Below, in pieces: positions 18,601-28,566 of a DNA stretch of 64,000 bases. Source of the DNA: Pseudomonas saudiphocaensis (GTDB lineage: Bacteria > Pseudomonadota > Gammaproteobacteria > Pseudomonadales > Pseudomonadaceae); assembly GCF_000756775.1 (NCBI RefSeq), contig NZ_CCSF01000001.1:434001-498000 (forward strand), read 5' to 3'. The stretch's first letter is position 1. Each line of letters begins with the position of its first letter. Made by a program: the position numbers and the translations under genes. The notes under the pieces are model-generated. The model had not been told where the DNA came from and ran no database searches. It was given only the letters and a program-made list of their open reading frames with translations.

Positions 18601-20718
18601 ATGACACGTAGCGCCAGCCTTCCGTTTTACATGCGCGCGCTTTTGCTGTTGTGCATTTTGCTCAGCCCGTCGCTACACGCCCAGGAAATGGATGCGCGGA
18701 TCATGCAGCTGTTCCCCAAGGCTACGCGGATCGAGCCGAAGTTGGAGCAACCTCCGGTTTATAGCGTATTCCAGTTGGACGAACTGATCGGTTATGCCTT
18801 CGAATCCAATGACTACTCGAACCTACAGGGGTTTTCCGGTAAGCCAATACGGCTGCTGATCGGCATGGACCCGCAGGGTGTGCTGGCGGGAGTCCAGGTA
18901 CTTGAGCATCACGAGCCGGTATTTCTGCACGGTCTGGGCGAGCGATCGTTGCTGGACTTCGTCGACCAGTACCGCCAAAAGACCATCAGCAAGCCGATCA
19001 TCGTTGGTGGACGGCAGGGCGCCGCCGAGGGCGAATCGGTCACGCGCATTGATAACGTCAGCAAGGCCACGGTGTCGGTGGTCATTCTCAACGAGACGGT
19101 TCTGTTGTCGGCACTGACGGTCGCACGCCAGCTGCTGGAAGACTTCGCCAGCAGCCCATTGGCCACCCCGAAGATGGATGTCTACGAACCGCTTGAGTGG
19201 AGCCAGCTGCTAGAGCGCGGGCTGGTTCAGCGCTGGACGCTGTCGCAAGAGGAAGTTGAGGCCGCCATCGGGCATGAACTCGATGGCTATCCGCAGCTGG
19301 ATCTGGATCAGCCGGCCTTCACCGACATGTATTTCGCCTACCTGAATGCGCCAATCATCGGTCGCAATCTGTTGGGAGAGGCAGGCTTCCAGCGGCTCAG
19401 TGAGGAACTCAAGCCGGGTGAGCAGGCCGTGCTGGTGGTGTCGTCCGGTACATACCCTCACGTACCCGAGGATTTCATCCCGGCCACGGCGCCCAACCGG
19501 ATCGTGCTGGTGCAGAACGAGCATGCCATCGAGCTGCACGACATGAACTTCAATAACGGCGCGGTGCTGGATGTACTCAACTCGCCCATTGAAGAGGCTG
19601 AGGCGAATGTATTCCGTATCAAGGCCCATGCCGCCTTCAACCCGGCGGAGAGTACCCAGCTGCGGCTGATTGCCCAGCTGCAGCGCAACCACCTGGTGGA
19701 AAACAACGCCAGCTTTACCCGCGATTTCCCGCTTGCTCCAGAGCTGTTCGATATTCTGGAACCGGTCGAGGCGGCCAAGCCTGTTCCGATCTGGTTGCGC
19801 ATGTGGCAGGAACGCTGGTGGCAGGTCAGTTTGCTCGGCCTCTCTCTGATCGTGCTCACCGGCGTGTTTATCTGGCAGCACCGCATCAGCCGGGAACGTC
19901 GGGCCTTTCATCTGTTCCGCGCAGGTTTTCTGCTGTTCACCCTGGTATTTATCGGTCTGTACGCCCAGGGCCAGCTGTCGGTGGTCAACATCTTCACCCT
20001 GTTGCTGGCGCTGGCGAAGGATTTTGATATCCGGGTATTTCTGATGGACCCGGTGATCTTCATTCTCTGGAGCTTCACCTTCGTCACCTTATTCATCTGG
20101 GGGCGTGGGGTGTTCTGCGGCTGGCTGTGCCCCTTCGGCGCGCTGCAGGAAATGCTCGGCTGGGTGGCCAAGCGCCTGCGTATTCGTCAGTGGAAGATCT
20201 CCGAACGCACACACCTGCGTCTGCAGTGGCTCAAGTACCTGATCCTCATCGGCCTGGTGCCGGTGGCCTTCTATTCGCTGACCCTGGCCGAGCGGTTAGC
20301 GGAGGTGGAGCCGTTCAAGACCAGCATCACGCTGTTCTTCGCGCGCTCCTGGCCGTTCGTGCTCTATGCGCTGGCGCTGCTCGGGCTTGGGTTGTTCGTG
20401 CACAAGTTCTATTGCCGCTACGTCTGCCCGCTGGGCGCCGGGCTGGCAGTGCTCGGTCGCTTGCGGCTGTTCTCCTGGCTCAAGCGCATCGATGCCTGCG
20501 GCAAGCCCTGCCAGCATTGCCGAAACCACTGCGAAATCGGCGCCATTCGGCGGGATGGTCGCATCGACTATGACGAATGCATTCAGTGCCTGGAATGCAT
20601 CGTCATCCTCAACAATGAGGACCAGTGTGTGGCCAGCATCAGCGCCCGCAAGAAGGCCTACAAAACTGGCAAACAGACGGACCTGATCGCCACCGATGCC
20701 GCCTTACCGAGCACATGA
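18601..20718 (+). CDS. Orphan NosR/NirI-family membrane flavo-iron-sulfur protein
   Basis: NosR-type proteins carry a periplasmic FMN domain, membrane helices and cytoplasmic iron-sulfur clusters, and pass electrons to N2O reductase. The 705-residue product has a signal-like first helix, an FMN-binding domain (about residues 70-175), helices from about residue 405, polyferredoxin-type CGWLCPFG (Cys506, Cys510) and CRYVCPLG (Cys605, Cys609), and two clusters starting Cys633 (CGKPCQHCRNHC) and Cys660 (CIQCLEC). The covalent-flavin threonine region reads SKATVS (Thr157) rather than the usual SGATxT. No nosZ, nosDFYL or nir genes are adjacent. The start at 18601 gives the signal-like helix; the frame stays open further upstream. 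It may be a NosR paralog with another electron acceptor. Confidence 0.82.
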   Translation: MTRSASLPFYMRALLLLCILLSPSLHAQEMDARIMQLFPKATRIEPKLEQPPVYSVFQLDELIGYAFESNDYSNLQGFSGKPIRLLIGMDPQGVLAGVQVLEHHEPVFLHGLGERSLLDFVDQYRQKTISKPIIVGGRQGAAEGESVTRIDNVSKATVSVVILNETVLLSALTVARQLLEDFASSPLATPKMDVYEPLEWSQLLERGLVQRWTLSQEEVEAAIGHELDGYPQLDLDQPAFTDMYFAYLNAPIIGRNLLGEAGFQRLSEELKPGEQAVLVVSSGTYPHVPEDFIPATAPNRIVLVQNEHAIELHDMNFNNGAVLDVLNSPIEEAEANVFRIKAHAAFNPAESTQLRLIAQLQRNHLVENNASFTRDFPLAPELFDILEPVEAAKPVPIWLRMWQERWWQVSLLGLSLIVLTGVFIWQHRISRERRAFHLFRAGFLLFTLVFIGLYAQGQLSVVNIFTLLLALAKDFDIRVFLMDPVIFILWSFTFVTLFIWGRGVFCGWLCPFGALQEMLGWVAKRLRIRQWKISERTHLRLQWLKYLILIGLVPVAFYSLTLAERLAEVEPFKTSITLFFARSWPFVLYALALLGLGLFVHKFYCRYVCPLGAGLAVLGRLRLFSWLKRIDACGKPCQHCRNHCEIGAIRRDGRIDYDECIQCLECIVILNNEDQCVASISARKKAYKTGKQTDLIATDAALPST

Positions 20719-20824
20719 GATGAAAGTACCCTAGGCCGCCTGAAGAAATCGCCAGCCCAGCCGATAAGATCCTGAATCGAGATGACTTCCCGGTGACGAA
20801 CCGGCTTTCTCCACAGGACTATGC

Positions 20825-21730
20825 ATGGACAATCTATCGGCCACCGGCTCCCTGTCGCTTCTGCTGTTCACGCTGCGTAGCGGCAAACAAATGGCGATCA
20901 ATTTGTTGAAGGTCAGCGAGATCATTCCGACTCCGGGGCTGATCCGCCTTCCGGAGTCGCATCCCCATGTGCGCGGTGTCGCTACCTTGCGTGGCCAGCC
21001 GTTGTCGGTAATCGACTTGAGCATGGCCATCGGCATGCCGCCATTGCAGGACGCCCAGGGTGGCTGCCTGATCGTCACCGAGTTCAGCCGCTCAAAGCAG
21101 GGACTGCACGTGCAGTCGGTGGTGAGGATCGTGCACATCCCCTCGTCGAAGATTCTGCCGCCGCCCTACGGTACCCGCGCCAATTCGTTTATCACCGGTG
21201 CGGCGGAAATTGATGGCCAGCTTGTGCAGATCCTCGATGTGGAAAAGGTGCTGCTGAATATCGTGCCGGCGCCGGTCGAAGCCGATATGTCCGAGCTCGA
21301 TGACCAGGACGCTCAGCTGCTCGGAAAAACCCGCGCACTGATCGTCGATGACAGTCAGGTAGCACTGCACATGTCCCTGGCGGCCCTGAGCAAGATGGGC
21401 ATCACCTGTCATGCAGTGCGTAGCGCTCGCGAAGGTCTGGCGACGCTCGACCGCCTGAAAGACACCGCCGAGGCGATCAATGTGGTGGTTTCGGATATCG
21501 AAATGCCTGAAATGGACGGCTATTCCTTTACCCAGCTGCTGCGCAGCCATCCGGATCACGCCAGTATCTACGTGCTGTTGCATACCTCCCTGGACAGCAC
21601 CATCAGCGCCGACAAGGCCAGGGCGGTTGGGGCCAATGCCATTCTGACCAAATTCTCCCCGCCGGAAATCACCAAGTGCATGCTCCAGGCAGCCCGGACG
21701 ATTCACCTGGGCGAGGGCGCCGAGGTCTGA
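20825..21730 (+). CDS. cheV: Chemotaxis coupling/response-regulator protein CheV
   Basis: CheV links chemoreceptors to CheA and adapts by phosphorylation. The 301-residue product has an N-terminal CheW-like domain (about 10-155; MAINLLKVSEIIPTPGLIRLPESHPHVRGVATLRGQPL) and a C-terminal receiver (about 170-295). The receiver has acidic ALIVDDSQ, the phosphoacceptor in VVSDIEMPEMDGY and the lysine of LTKFSP. The order CheW-REC and length match CheV. No other chemotaxis genes are nearby, as is usual for dispersed cheV paralogs in Pseudomonas. Confidence 0.92.
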   Translation: MDNLSATGSLSLLLFTLRSGKQMAINLLKVSEIIPTPGLIRLPESHPHVRGVATLRGQPLSVIDLSMAIGMPPLQDAQGGCLIVTEFSRSKQGLHVQSVVRIVHIPSSKILPPPYGTRANSFITGAAEIDGQLVQILDVEKVLLNIVPAPVEADMSELDDQDAQLLGKTRALIVDDSQVALHMSLAALSKMGITCHAVRSAREGLATLDRLKDTAEAINVVVSDIEMPEMDGYSFTQLLRSHPDHASIYVLLHTSLDSTISADKARAVGANAILTKFSPPEITKCMLQAARTIHLGEGAEV

Positions 21731-21777
21731 TGCGCTAAGCCAATGCCACGTAGAATGTGCTGCTACGCAGATTGAGG

Positions 21778-24150
21778 ATGGCAGCGGTGGAACTACAGCA
21801 GGGTTTTGTCCTGACCCGGCATTGGCGCGACACGGCTGCGGGTACCGAGGTGGAGTTCTGGCTGGCGACCGATACGGGGCCGCGCAGGATTCGTGTGCCC
21901 AATCAGACCTCGGTGGCCTTCCTTCCTGTTGAACAGTGCGAGCAGGCGCGGGCCTTGCTCAAGGGCGAGCGCGACGTGGAGTTGCGCCCCCTCGATTTGT
22001 GCGACTTTGATCAGCGTCCGGTGGTCGGCCTGTACTGTCGCCAGCATCGTCAGCTGATGAACCTTGAAAAGCGCCTGCGCCAGGCAGGGCTGGATGTTTA
22101 CGAAGCCGACATTCGCCCGCCGGAGCGCTACCTGATGGAGCGCTTTATCACTGCGCCGGTCAGCTTCACTGGTGTGCCGGATATCGATGGCGTGCTGGCG
22201 AAGGCCAAGGTCAGGCCGGCGCCGCACTACCGCCCGCAACTGAAACTGCTCTCGCTGGATATCGAAACCACGGCCAGGGGCGAGCTGTATTCCATTGCCC
22301 TTGAAGGTTGCGGTCAGCGACAGGTGTACATGCTCGGCCCGGCCAACGGGGATGACGGCGAGGTGGATTTCCAGCTGGAGTACTGCGATAGCCGCAAGCA
22401 ACTGATCGAGCGCTTGAACGACTGGATGGCGCTGCATGATCCCGATGCGATCATTGGCTGGAACCTGGTGCAGTTCGATCTGCGCGTGCTGCGTGAGCAG
22501 GCACAGCGTTATCAGGTGCCGCTGCGTCTGGGCCGGGGCGGTGAGGAAATGGGATGGCGCGAGCATGGCGGCGGGCGCAACCATTTCTTCGCCTCGGTAG
22601 CGGGGCGGCTGGTCATCGACGGTATAGAAGCGTTGCGCTCGGCGACCTGGAGCTTTCCTTCGTTTAGCCTGGAAAGTGTCGCGCAAACGCTGCTCGGCGA
22701 AGGCAAGGCCATCGACACGCCCTATCAGCGGATGGATGAAATCAACCGCATGTTTGCCGAGGACAAGCCGGCGCTGGCGCGTTACAACCTAAAGGACTGC
22801 GAACTGGTCACGCGCATCTTCGCCAAGACCGAGCTGCTGACCTTTCTGCTGGAACGCGCCACGGTCACTGGTTTGCCCGCAGACCGCAGTGGCGGCTCGG
22901 TGGCCGCGTTCGAGCATCTGTATATTCCCCTGATGCACCGCAAGGGCTTCGTCGCGCCGAACCTGGGGGCGCGACCACCGCAGGCCAGCCCCGGCGGATT
23001 TGTCATGAACTCGCAGCCAGGCCTCTACGAATCGGTGCTGGTGCTGGACTACAAAAGCCTTTATCCGTCGATTATCCGTACCTTTCTCATCGACCCGGTG
23101 GGGCTGGTCGAGGGCATGCGTCATCCGGCGGACAGTGACTCGGTGGCAGGCTTTCTCGGGGCTCGCTTCTCACGAACGCGGCATTGCCTGCCGGCCATTG
23201 TCGAGCGCGTCTGGCAGGGTCGTGAGACCGCCAAGCGTGAGGGCAACCAGCCGCTTTCCCAGGCGCTGAAAATCATCATGAACGCCTTCTACGGCGTACT
23301 CGGCTCCAGCGGCTGTCGTTTCTTCGATCCGCGCCTGGCCTCGTCCATTACCCTGCGGGGCCACGAGATCATGCGGCGGACGCGCGAGCTGATCGAGGCT
23401 CAGGGCTACCGCGTGATCTACGGCGATACCGACTCGACCTTCGTCTGGCTAAAGCGCGCGCACGGCGACGCGGAGGCCGAGCAGATCGGTCGGGCGCTGG
23501 TGCGCCATATCAACCAGTGGTGGCAAACGCACCTGCAGCAGGAGTTCGGTTTGAACAGCGCGCTGGAAATCCAGTTCGAAACCCATTTCAGGCGTTTCCT
23601 CATGCCCACCATCCGCGGTGCGGAGGAGGGCAGCAAGAAGCGCTATGCCGGACTGATCACCCAGCCTGACGGCAGCGAAGGGCTGGTGTTCAAGGGGCTG
23701 GAAACCGTTCGCTCGGACTGGTCACCGTTGGCTCAGCAGTTTCAGCAGGAGCTCTACCGGCGCATTTTCCTGCGCGAGCCTTATCAGGACTATGTGCGCG
23801 ACTATGTGCGCAGCACTCTGGCAGGTGAACGGGACGAGCTGCTGGTATTTCGCAAGCGTTTGCGGCGTCGGCTGGATGACTACCAGCGCAATGTGCCGCC
23901 GCATGTGCGCGCTGCGCGGATTGCCGATGAGTACAACCTGCAGCAGGGCCGGCCTCGGCAGTACCAGAGCGGTGGCTGGATCAGCTATGTGATGACCCTT
24001 GCAGGCCCGGAACCGCTGGAGGTGCGCCGCGCGGCCGTTGATTACGATCACTACGTAACCCGCCAGCTGCAGCCCATCGCCGATGCCATCCTGCCGTTCG
24101 TGGATGACAGCTTCAGCGCCCTGATCGACGAGCAGTTGGGGTTGTTCTGA
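21778..24150 (+). CDS. polB: DNA polymerase II PolB
   Basis: PolB is an SOS-associated family B polymerase with proofreading, used in lesion bypass and fork restart. The 790-residue product (E. coli 783) has exonuclease motifs SLDIETT, NLVQFD and YNLKDCELV. The polymerase motifs are [24 protein letters not shown] and YGDTDSTFV. The start is uncertain: ATG 21778 gives [19 protein letters not shown], close to the E. coli N-terminus. GTG 21787 would be better spaced from GAGG, and the frame is open back to 21757. I see no clear LexA box just upstream. The dinB gene of the same response is at the end of the window. Confidence 0.95.
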   Translation: MAAVELQQGFVLTRHWRDTAAGTEVEFWLATDTGPRRIRVPNQTSVAFLPVEQCEQARALLKGERDVELRPLDLCDFDQRPVVGLYCRQHRQLMNLEKRLRQAGLDVYEADIRPPERYLMERFITAPVSFTGVPDIDGVLAKAKVRPAPHYRPQLKLLSLDIETTARGELYSIALEGCGQRQVYMLGPANGDDGEVDFQLEYCDSRKQLIERLNDWMALHDPDAIIGWNLVQFDLRVLREQAQRYQVPLRLGRGGEEMGWREHGGGRNHFFASVAGRLVIDGIEALRSATWSFPSFSLESVAQTLLGEGKAIDTPYQRMDEINRMFAEDKPALARYNLKDCELVTRIFAKTELLTFLLERATVTGLPADRSGGSVAAFEHLYIPLMHRKGFVAPNLGARPPQASPGGFVMNSQPGLYESVLVLDYKSLYPSIIRTFLIDPVGLVEGMRHPADSDSVAGFLGARFSRTRHCLPAIVERVWQGRETAKREGNQPLSQALKIIMNAFYGVLGSSGCRFFDPRLASSITLRGHEIMRRTRELIEAQGYRVIYGDTDSTFVWLKRAHGDAEAEQIGRALVRHINQWWQTHLQQEFGLNSALEIQFETHFRRFLMPTIRGAEEGSKKRYAGLITQPDGSEGLVFKGLETVRSDWSPLAQQFQQELYRRIFLREPYQDYVRDYVRSTLAGERDELLVFRKRLRRRLDDYQRNVPPHVRAARIADEYNLQQGRPRQYQSGGWISYVMTLAGPEPLEVRRAAVDYDHYVTRQLQPIADAILPFVDDSFSALIDEQLGLF

Positions 24151-24286
24151 GCTGTGCGCTCCTCTGTGCCGAAGGGGTGGCGTGCTCGCCGAACGAATTC
24201 GGTTTCTACACCCGATCAAGTGCGCTTCGTGTGGGAGCGCCCAGGCCCCGAGCTTTGCTCTGTGGGCCGGTACGGAGCGGAGAAAA

Positions 24287-24311
24287 GCTCGCGAACAGGT
24301 TCGCTCCTACT
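24287..24311 (+). repeat. Half REP element downstream of polB
   Basis: The segment with AGCTCGCGAACAGGTTCGCTCCTAC resembles one arm of the Pseudomonas REP consensus (GTAGGAGCGAGCTTGCTCGCGAA, reversed) with changes. A degraded partner (GTGGGAGCGC) sits about 50 bp upstream near 24229. Otherwise the 250 bp between polB and the DUF3079 gene appears empty. Confidence 0.5.
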
Positions 24312-24400
24312 GGTTGGTGCCTTTCTTGAGTGTGGTCAAGTTTCCGCCCTCGGCACGGGGAGTAACCTGACGGCACTCATCGGCGCAGGTCGAGGTTGCC

Positions 24401-24607
24401 ATGGCCAAGAAATTTCCGCTGAACCCGCCACATCCAGAACGCATCTGCTGGGGTTGCGACCGCTATTGCCCTGCGGATGCGCTCGCCTGTGGCAACGGCG
24501 CCGATCGCACCCAGCATCCATCGGAGATGATCGGTGAAGACTGGTATCTGCACGGCGACTGGGGCGACCTGATCGCCAGCGACAATCCTGAGCGCAAGCG
24601 CGCCTGA
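24401..24607 (+). CDS. DUF3079 small protein
   Basis: A 68-residue soluble protein, MAKKFPLNPPHPERICWGCD, with cysteines in ICWGCDRYCPADALACGNG that look like a small metal-binding knuckle, and a HPSEMIGEDWYLHGDWG ending. This matches the DUF3079 family of proteobacterial small proteins, whose function is unknown. It is convergent with the SH3-domain gene (stops 11 bp apart). Confidence 0.82.
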   Translation: MAKKFPLNPPHPERICWGCDRYCPADALACGNGADRTQHPSEMIGEDWYLHGDWGDLIASDNPERKRA

Positions 24608-24618
24608 GACTTTCCCAA

Positions 24619-25293
24619 TCAGACCCAGCCGCTGTTGCGCTTGCGGCCCCGGGTCAGCGCCGGCAGGATCAACCCGGCCAGAAGGCCCGCACCGGCGATG
24701 CTGCCGCCATAGACCATGTAACGCATCAGCAACTGATTATTCTCGTCGCCCAGCTTCGCCTGGGTTTCGCGCAGTTCCGCCTGGGTCGCCGTGAGCGCTT
24801 CGTCGAGCGCGGTGCGGCGTGCCTCCAGCTCTTCGATCAGCGCCTTGCGTGAGTCCAGGGTCTCCTGCATGCCCTGCACGCGGGTCTTCCAGCTGTCATC
24901 GATGGTGCGCAGTTCCTCGCTGAGCTCGGCAACCTGCTGTTCGAGTTGCGGCAGACGCTCTGCCTGGCCGGGTACGTCCTGCAGATCGCTGGTACGAATC
25001 CATACGCGGTCGCCGTTTTCACCGCGAACCTGGCTGTAGTCGCCACTGCTTTGCAGCAGCTCGACCTTCTGCCCGGAGCGGAGCGTGCCGACTATCCGGT
25101 AACCATCAGTGGGGCCGCTGCGTACGTAAGTGGCCAGGCTGTCACTGACCCAGCGATCATTGTCCGCCTGCTGCGCATGGGCCGGTGCGATGACCGCCAA
25201 TAGCGTACTCAGGACGCCGGCGCGGAAGGCGTTGTGTCGAGAAGGCGAAGAAAGGCGGGAGAGCAGGGCAAGCAGATGACGGGATAGGAACAT
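24619..25293 (-). CDS. SH3-domain periplasmic protein with C-terminal anchor (TIGR04211/YgiM-like)
   Basis: The 224-residue product has a signal peptide ending near APAHAQ, a bacterial SH3 domain (about 45-110: VRSGPTDGYRIVGTLRSGQKVELLQ, DRVWIRTSDLQ), a long coiled coil (about 112-185) and a C-terminal membrane helix (YGGSIAGAGLLAGLILPAL) followed by RGRKRNSGWV. This domain order matches the YgiM/TIGR04211 group. The ATG at 25293 gives the signal peptide, though the RBS is weak. It probably binds an envelope component; the role is unknown. Confidence 0.85.
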   Translation of the reverse strand: MFLSRHLLALLSRLSSPSRHNAFRAGVLSTLLAVIAPAHAQQADNDRWVSDSLATYVRSGPTDGYRIVGTLRSGQKVELLQSSGDYSQVRGENGDRVWIRTSDLQDVPGQAERLPQLEQQVAELSEELRTIDDSWKTRVQGMQETLDSRKALIEELEARRTALDEALTATQAELRETQAKLGDENNQLLMRYMVYGGSIAGAGLLAGLILPALTRGRKRNSGWV

Positions 25294-25575
25294 GATGATC
25301 TTCGCGTTGAAAAATGATGAAGGCGATGTGAGCAGGCCTGCGCGAAAGCGGACCCGGAGCCAGTGAGATTTCTCTGCAGCGTGCTGCGATGAGTCAACGG
25401 GCAGGCGCGTTGATGCGGCGACAGGAGGATGTTTTCTCCCAAGATTTAGCCTGCAGCCCGTCACACTGCAGTCAGGAATGACAGCGCACGAAACCGAAGG
25501 TTCCCTGGCGTCGAACATTGGTAAACGCCGAAGCGATCTTTATCCGTCGCTATCACCGGAAACGAGCATTGCCCG

Positions 25576-25884
25576 CTACAGGATTTCGATCAGGTGCGCG
25601 CGGATCAGTACCTGCTCCTGGCGAAAACGCTTCTCCAGCGAAGCGCGATAACTCTTCCACCAGGCGTAATCGAGTTCATCGCTCATGACCTCGTAGATGA
25701 TGAGATCATCGCGTACGGCATGGCTGTCGTTTTCCTGCCACAGCCCATCGACGGGCGCGCGGGAATGGGCGGTCAGCCCACCGAACTGCTGAGTCAGCTC
25801 ATCGCGAACCTCGGCGAACAGTGCCTTTGGCAGGTCCTTGCCGTCGTTATCGTAGAGCGGCAGCAGTAGCTGTGTGAGGTACAT
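25576..25884 (-). CDS. Conserved hypothetical protein
   Basis: A 102-residue soluble protein starting MYLTQLLLPLYDNDGK, mixed alpha/beta in appearance, with GLWQENDSHAVRDDLIIYEVMSDELDYAWWKSYRASLEKRFRQEQVLIRAHLIEIL. The pattern (an N-terminal strand, a helix, a central strand run and a C-terminal helix) looks like a small dimeric ferredoxin-like fold, but I do not recognise a named family. It sits 89 bp downstream of the phosphatase-kinase gene on the same strand and may be the last gene of the nir operon. Confidence 0.7.
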   Translation of the reverse strand: MYLTQLLLPLYDNDGKDLPKALFAEVRDELTQQFGGLTAHSRAPVDGLWQENDSHAVRDDLIIYEVMSDELDYAWWKSYRASLEKRFRQEQVLIRAHLIEIL

Positions 25885-25973
25885 GTGGGCTCCGGAAATG
25901 GCACGCGTCGGTCATATGACCACGGGCAGCGGGGCCCGGCAGCGCGGAGCGGATCAGTGGTGAGCTCGCCTTT

Positions 25974-27692
25974 TCAGCGCACCAGTGCTGCGGCCAGTGC
26001 GATGGCGAGGAACAGCGACAGCAACTGCCAGAACCGCACCGGATTGCGTTCCAGCAAGGGCGGTCGGCTTCTATCGAGAAAGGCCTGGCTCGGCTGGCGC
26101 AGTTCGAAGACGAACTCCGATAGATCTTCGAAGCGCTTGTACGGATCGGGATGCAGCGCCTTGTGCAGCACGCCATCGATCCATGGAGGAACATCGAGAC
26201 TCTGCTCACGAATCGGCTGATAGTTGAGCTTGTGCTGTGCCGCTCGGGAGCGACAGCGGGCCACCTGGGTGCCGTAGGGCAGCTTGCCGCTGAGCATCTC
26301 ATAGGTGATGACGGCCAGGGAAAACTGGTCCGAGCGGGTTGTACCGCTTTCCCCGAGAAAGTATTCCGGTGCGCTGTACTGGGCCGTACCCAGCAGGTCG
26401 ATGCGGGCAATGGGCGAGGCGATTTCCAGCAGCCCCGCCACCCGCGCCGAGCCGAAATCGATGATCTTCACCGTGCCGGTAGGGGTGATCAGAATGTTCT
26501 CGGGGCGCAGGTCCTGATGCAGCATTTCCTGCCGGTGAAAGGCTCGCAGGCCACTGGCGATCTGTTCAACGATACCGCGTACCGCCTCCAGGTCAGGGCG
26601 GGGATGGTCGATCATCCACTGTCTGAGCGTGCGCCCTTCGATGAACTCGCTGACGGTATAGAGGAAGTTGCGCGGACGTTGCTGCGAACAGCCCTTGAGC
26701 ACATAAGGGCTGTCGATGCGCCGGGCGATCCATTCCTCTGCGAGAAAGCGCTCGAGATAGGCGGCATCCTCCCGCAAGTCGATGGACGGCGTCTTGATCA
26801 CCCGCGTTGCGCCGCTCTCCTCGTCACGTGCCAGATAGATATGGCTGCGACTACTGGCATGCAGGCGGCGCAGAATGCGATAGCCATCGAAGGTCGCGCC
26901 GGCTTCCAGCACTGTCGGGAAGGGCAGCTCGGTCAGCTGCCGGTACAGCTCATCGGCTGCCAGCGTCGGCAGCGTATCGATGCGTACGATCTGCAGCGTG
27001 AGATTGTCCGGGCTGCCGTTGCTGACGGCCTCAGCGATGATCAGCCGGGCGGCCGCATCCAGATCATTCGGATGCTGCTCGATGGTCTCGGTGATGAAAA
27101 CCGCGCTGACGTAGTCGTAAACGCCATCGGTGGCCAGGAGAAAGACGTCGCCGACCGCCAGTGGCTCGGTGCGGTAATCGATTTCCAGCGAATCATGGAC
27201 CCCAAGCGCGCGGCTCAGGCAATGCTGGCTCGCAGAGAGCCAGACCCGGTGGTCGTTGGTCAGTTGTTCCAGCGCCTTGCCGTGGACACGGTAGATGCGC
27301 GAATCACCAACGTGGAAGAGGTGCGCCGTGTTGGATTTGAGCACCAGGGCGCTGAAGGTGCAGACGTAACCGCGGTCACGGTCGTATCGATACTGGCTTT
27401 GTCGAGTCTGGGCATGTAGCCACGAGTTGCTGGCCATCAGCACCCGTTGTGCGGAAGTCTTTACCGACCATGCATCCGAGGTGCAGTAGTAGTCGGCCAG
27501 AAAGCCGCTCACTGCGGCTTCGCTGGCGATATGGCCGACGGCGCTGCTGCTGATGCCGTCCGCCACGGCGAGGGCGATGCCCTTGCTGGTGAGTTGCGGT
27601 TCGTCCGGCAACCAGGCACCGTGGAAATCCTGGTTGCAGTCCTTGCAACCTTGATCGCTGTGCTGGCCCAGCGAGATGCTTAGTTGACTCAT
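25974..27692 (-). CDS. Bifunctional PP2C phosphatase / serine-threonine kinase with C-terminal membrane helix
   Basis: The 572-residue product fuses two opposing signalling domains. Residues 1 to about 240 are a PP2C phosphatase with NQDFHGAW, ALAVADGISSSAVGHIASE, FHVGDSRIYRV, LLATDGVYDYVS and GSPDNLTLQIVR metal-site motifs. Residues about 265-535 are a Hanks-type kinase with ARDEESGATRVIKTP (the ATP lysine), catalytic HQDLRPENILI and DFGSARV. A single helix (FWQLLSLFLAIALAAAL) anchors the C-terminus. The HRD arginine is Gln. It follows the FNT channel by 18 bp, in an operon with nirBD, and this neighbourhood is known in Pseudomonas nitrate-assimilation loci. The target is unknown. Confidence 0.88.
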   Translation of the reverse strand: MSQLSISLGQHSDQGCKDCNQDFHGAWLPDEPQLTSKGIALAVADGISSSAVGHIASEAAVSGFLADYYCTSDAWSVKTSAQRVLMASNSWLHAQTRQSQYRYDRDRGYVCTFSALVLKSNTAHLFHVGDSRIYRVHGKALEQLTNDHRVWLSASQHCLSRALGVHDSLEIDYRTEPLAVGDVFLLATDGVYDYVSAVFITETIEQHPNDLDAAARLIIAEAVSNGSPDNLTLQIVRIDTLPTLAADELYRQLTELPFPTVLEAGATFDGYRILRRLHASSRSHIYLARDEESGATRVIKTPSIDLREDAAYLERFLAEEWIARRIDSPYVLKGCSQQRPRNFLYTVSEFIEGRTLRQWMIDHPRPDLEAVRGIVEQIASGLRAFHRQEMLHQDLRPENILITPTGTVKIIDFGSARVAGLLEIASPIARIDLLGTAQYSAPEYFLGESGTTRSDQFSLAVITYEMLSGKLPYGTQVARCRSRAAQHKLNYQPIREQSLDVPPWIDGVLHKALHPDPYKRFEDLSEFVFELRQPSQAFLDRSRPPLLERNPVRFWQLLSLFLAIALAAALVR

Positions 27693-27710
27693 TGGGCCAG
27701 CTGACCTCAC

Positions 27711-28523
27711 TCAGTTGAAGGCACGCTTCGGCGCGGTTCTGATGTGGGTGGTGTAGAGCGTCAGGCCGGTGAATGCCAGGCCGCCGACAAGGTTGCCCAG
27801 GGCAGTGGGGATTTCGTTCCACAGCATGTAGTCCATGACCGAGAAGTCGCCGCCCATCATCAGTCCGGCCGGGAACAGAAACATGTTCACCACCGAGTGC
27901 TCGAAGCCCATGTAGAAGAACAGCATGATCGGCATCCACATGGCGATGGCCTTGCCGCCGACGGTGGTGGAGATCATCGCGCCGACCACGCCCATGGACA
28001 CCATCCAGTTGCACAGCACGCCGCGCAGGAAGATGGTCGCCCAGCCGGCTGCGCCGTACTCCGCATAACCCAGGGTTCGGGCCTCTCCGATGTGCGAGAG
28101 GCGCTTGGCCACTTCACCCGGCTCGGCGGAGAAGCCGTAGGTAAAGACGAACACCATCATGATGGCCACGGTCAGCGCGCCGCCAAAGTTGCCGAGGAAT
28201 ACCAGCCCCCAGTTGCGCAGCACACCGTTCACTGTGACGCCGGGGCGCTTGTCCAGCAGCGCCAATGGCGCCAGTACGAAAACGCCAGTGAGCAGATCGA
28301 AGCCCATCAGATAAAGCATTACGAAACCGACCGGAAACAGCATCGCGCCGACCAACGGCGAGCCGGTCTGCACGGTCACGGTTACCGCGAACACGGCAGC
28401 CAGGGCCAGGATCGCGCCGGCCATGAAGGCTCGAATCAGGGTGTCGCGAGTGGACATGAAGATCTTCGACTCGCCGGCGTCGACCATCTTGGTGACGAAT
28501 TCCGCAGGAATGATGTAAGACAT
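27711..28523 (-). CDS. Formate/nitrite transporter family channel (NirC-like)
   Basis: FNT proteins are pentameric inner-membrane channels for small monovalent anions. The 270-residue product has six helices with FNT signatures: FMAGAILALAAVFAVTV, GFDLLTGVFVLAPLALLDKRPG, LRGVLCNWMVSMGV and FYMGFEHSVVNMFLFPAGL, which includes the selectivity histidine. Position directly after nirD suggests nitrite as substrate. It is longer at the N-terminus than aquaporin-size FocA only by a few residues. The gene replaces the MFS NarK/NasA-type importer often found at this place. The nitrite assignment is inference from context. Confidence 0.88.
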   Translation of the reverse strand: MSYIIPAEFVTKMVDAGESKIFMSTRDTLIRAFMAGAILALAAVFAVTVTVQTGSPLVGAMLFPVGFVMLYLMGFDLLTGVFVLAPLALLDKRPGVTVNGVLRNWGLVFLGNFGGALTVAIMMVFVFTYGFSAEPGEVAKRLSHIGEARTLGYAEYGAAGWATIFLRGVLCNWMVSMGVVGAMISTTVGGKAIAMWMPIMLFFYMGFEHSVVNMFLFPAGLMMGGDFSVMDYMLWNEIPTALGNLVGGLAFTGLTLYTTHIRTAPKRAFN

Positions 28524-28566
28524 GATTGGCTTCTCTTTAGGGTTTTGGGTGCGCGTTGCCGTGCGC

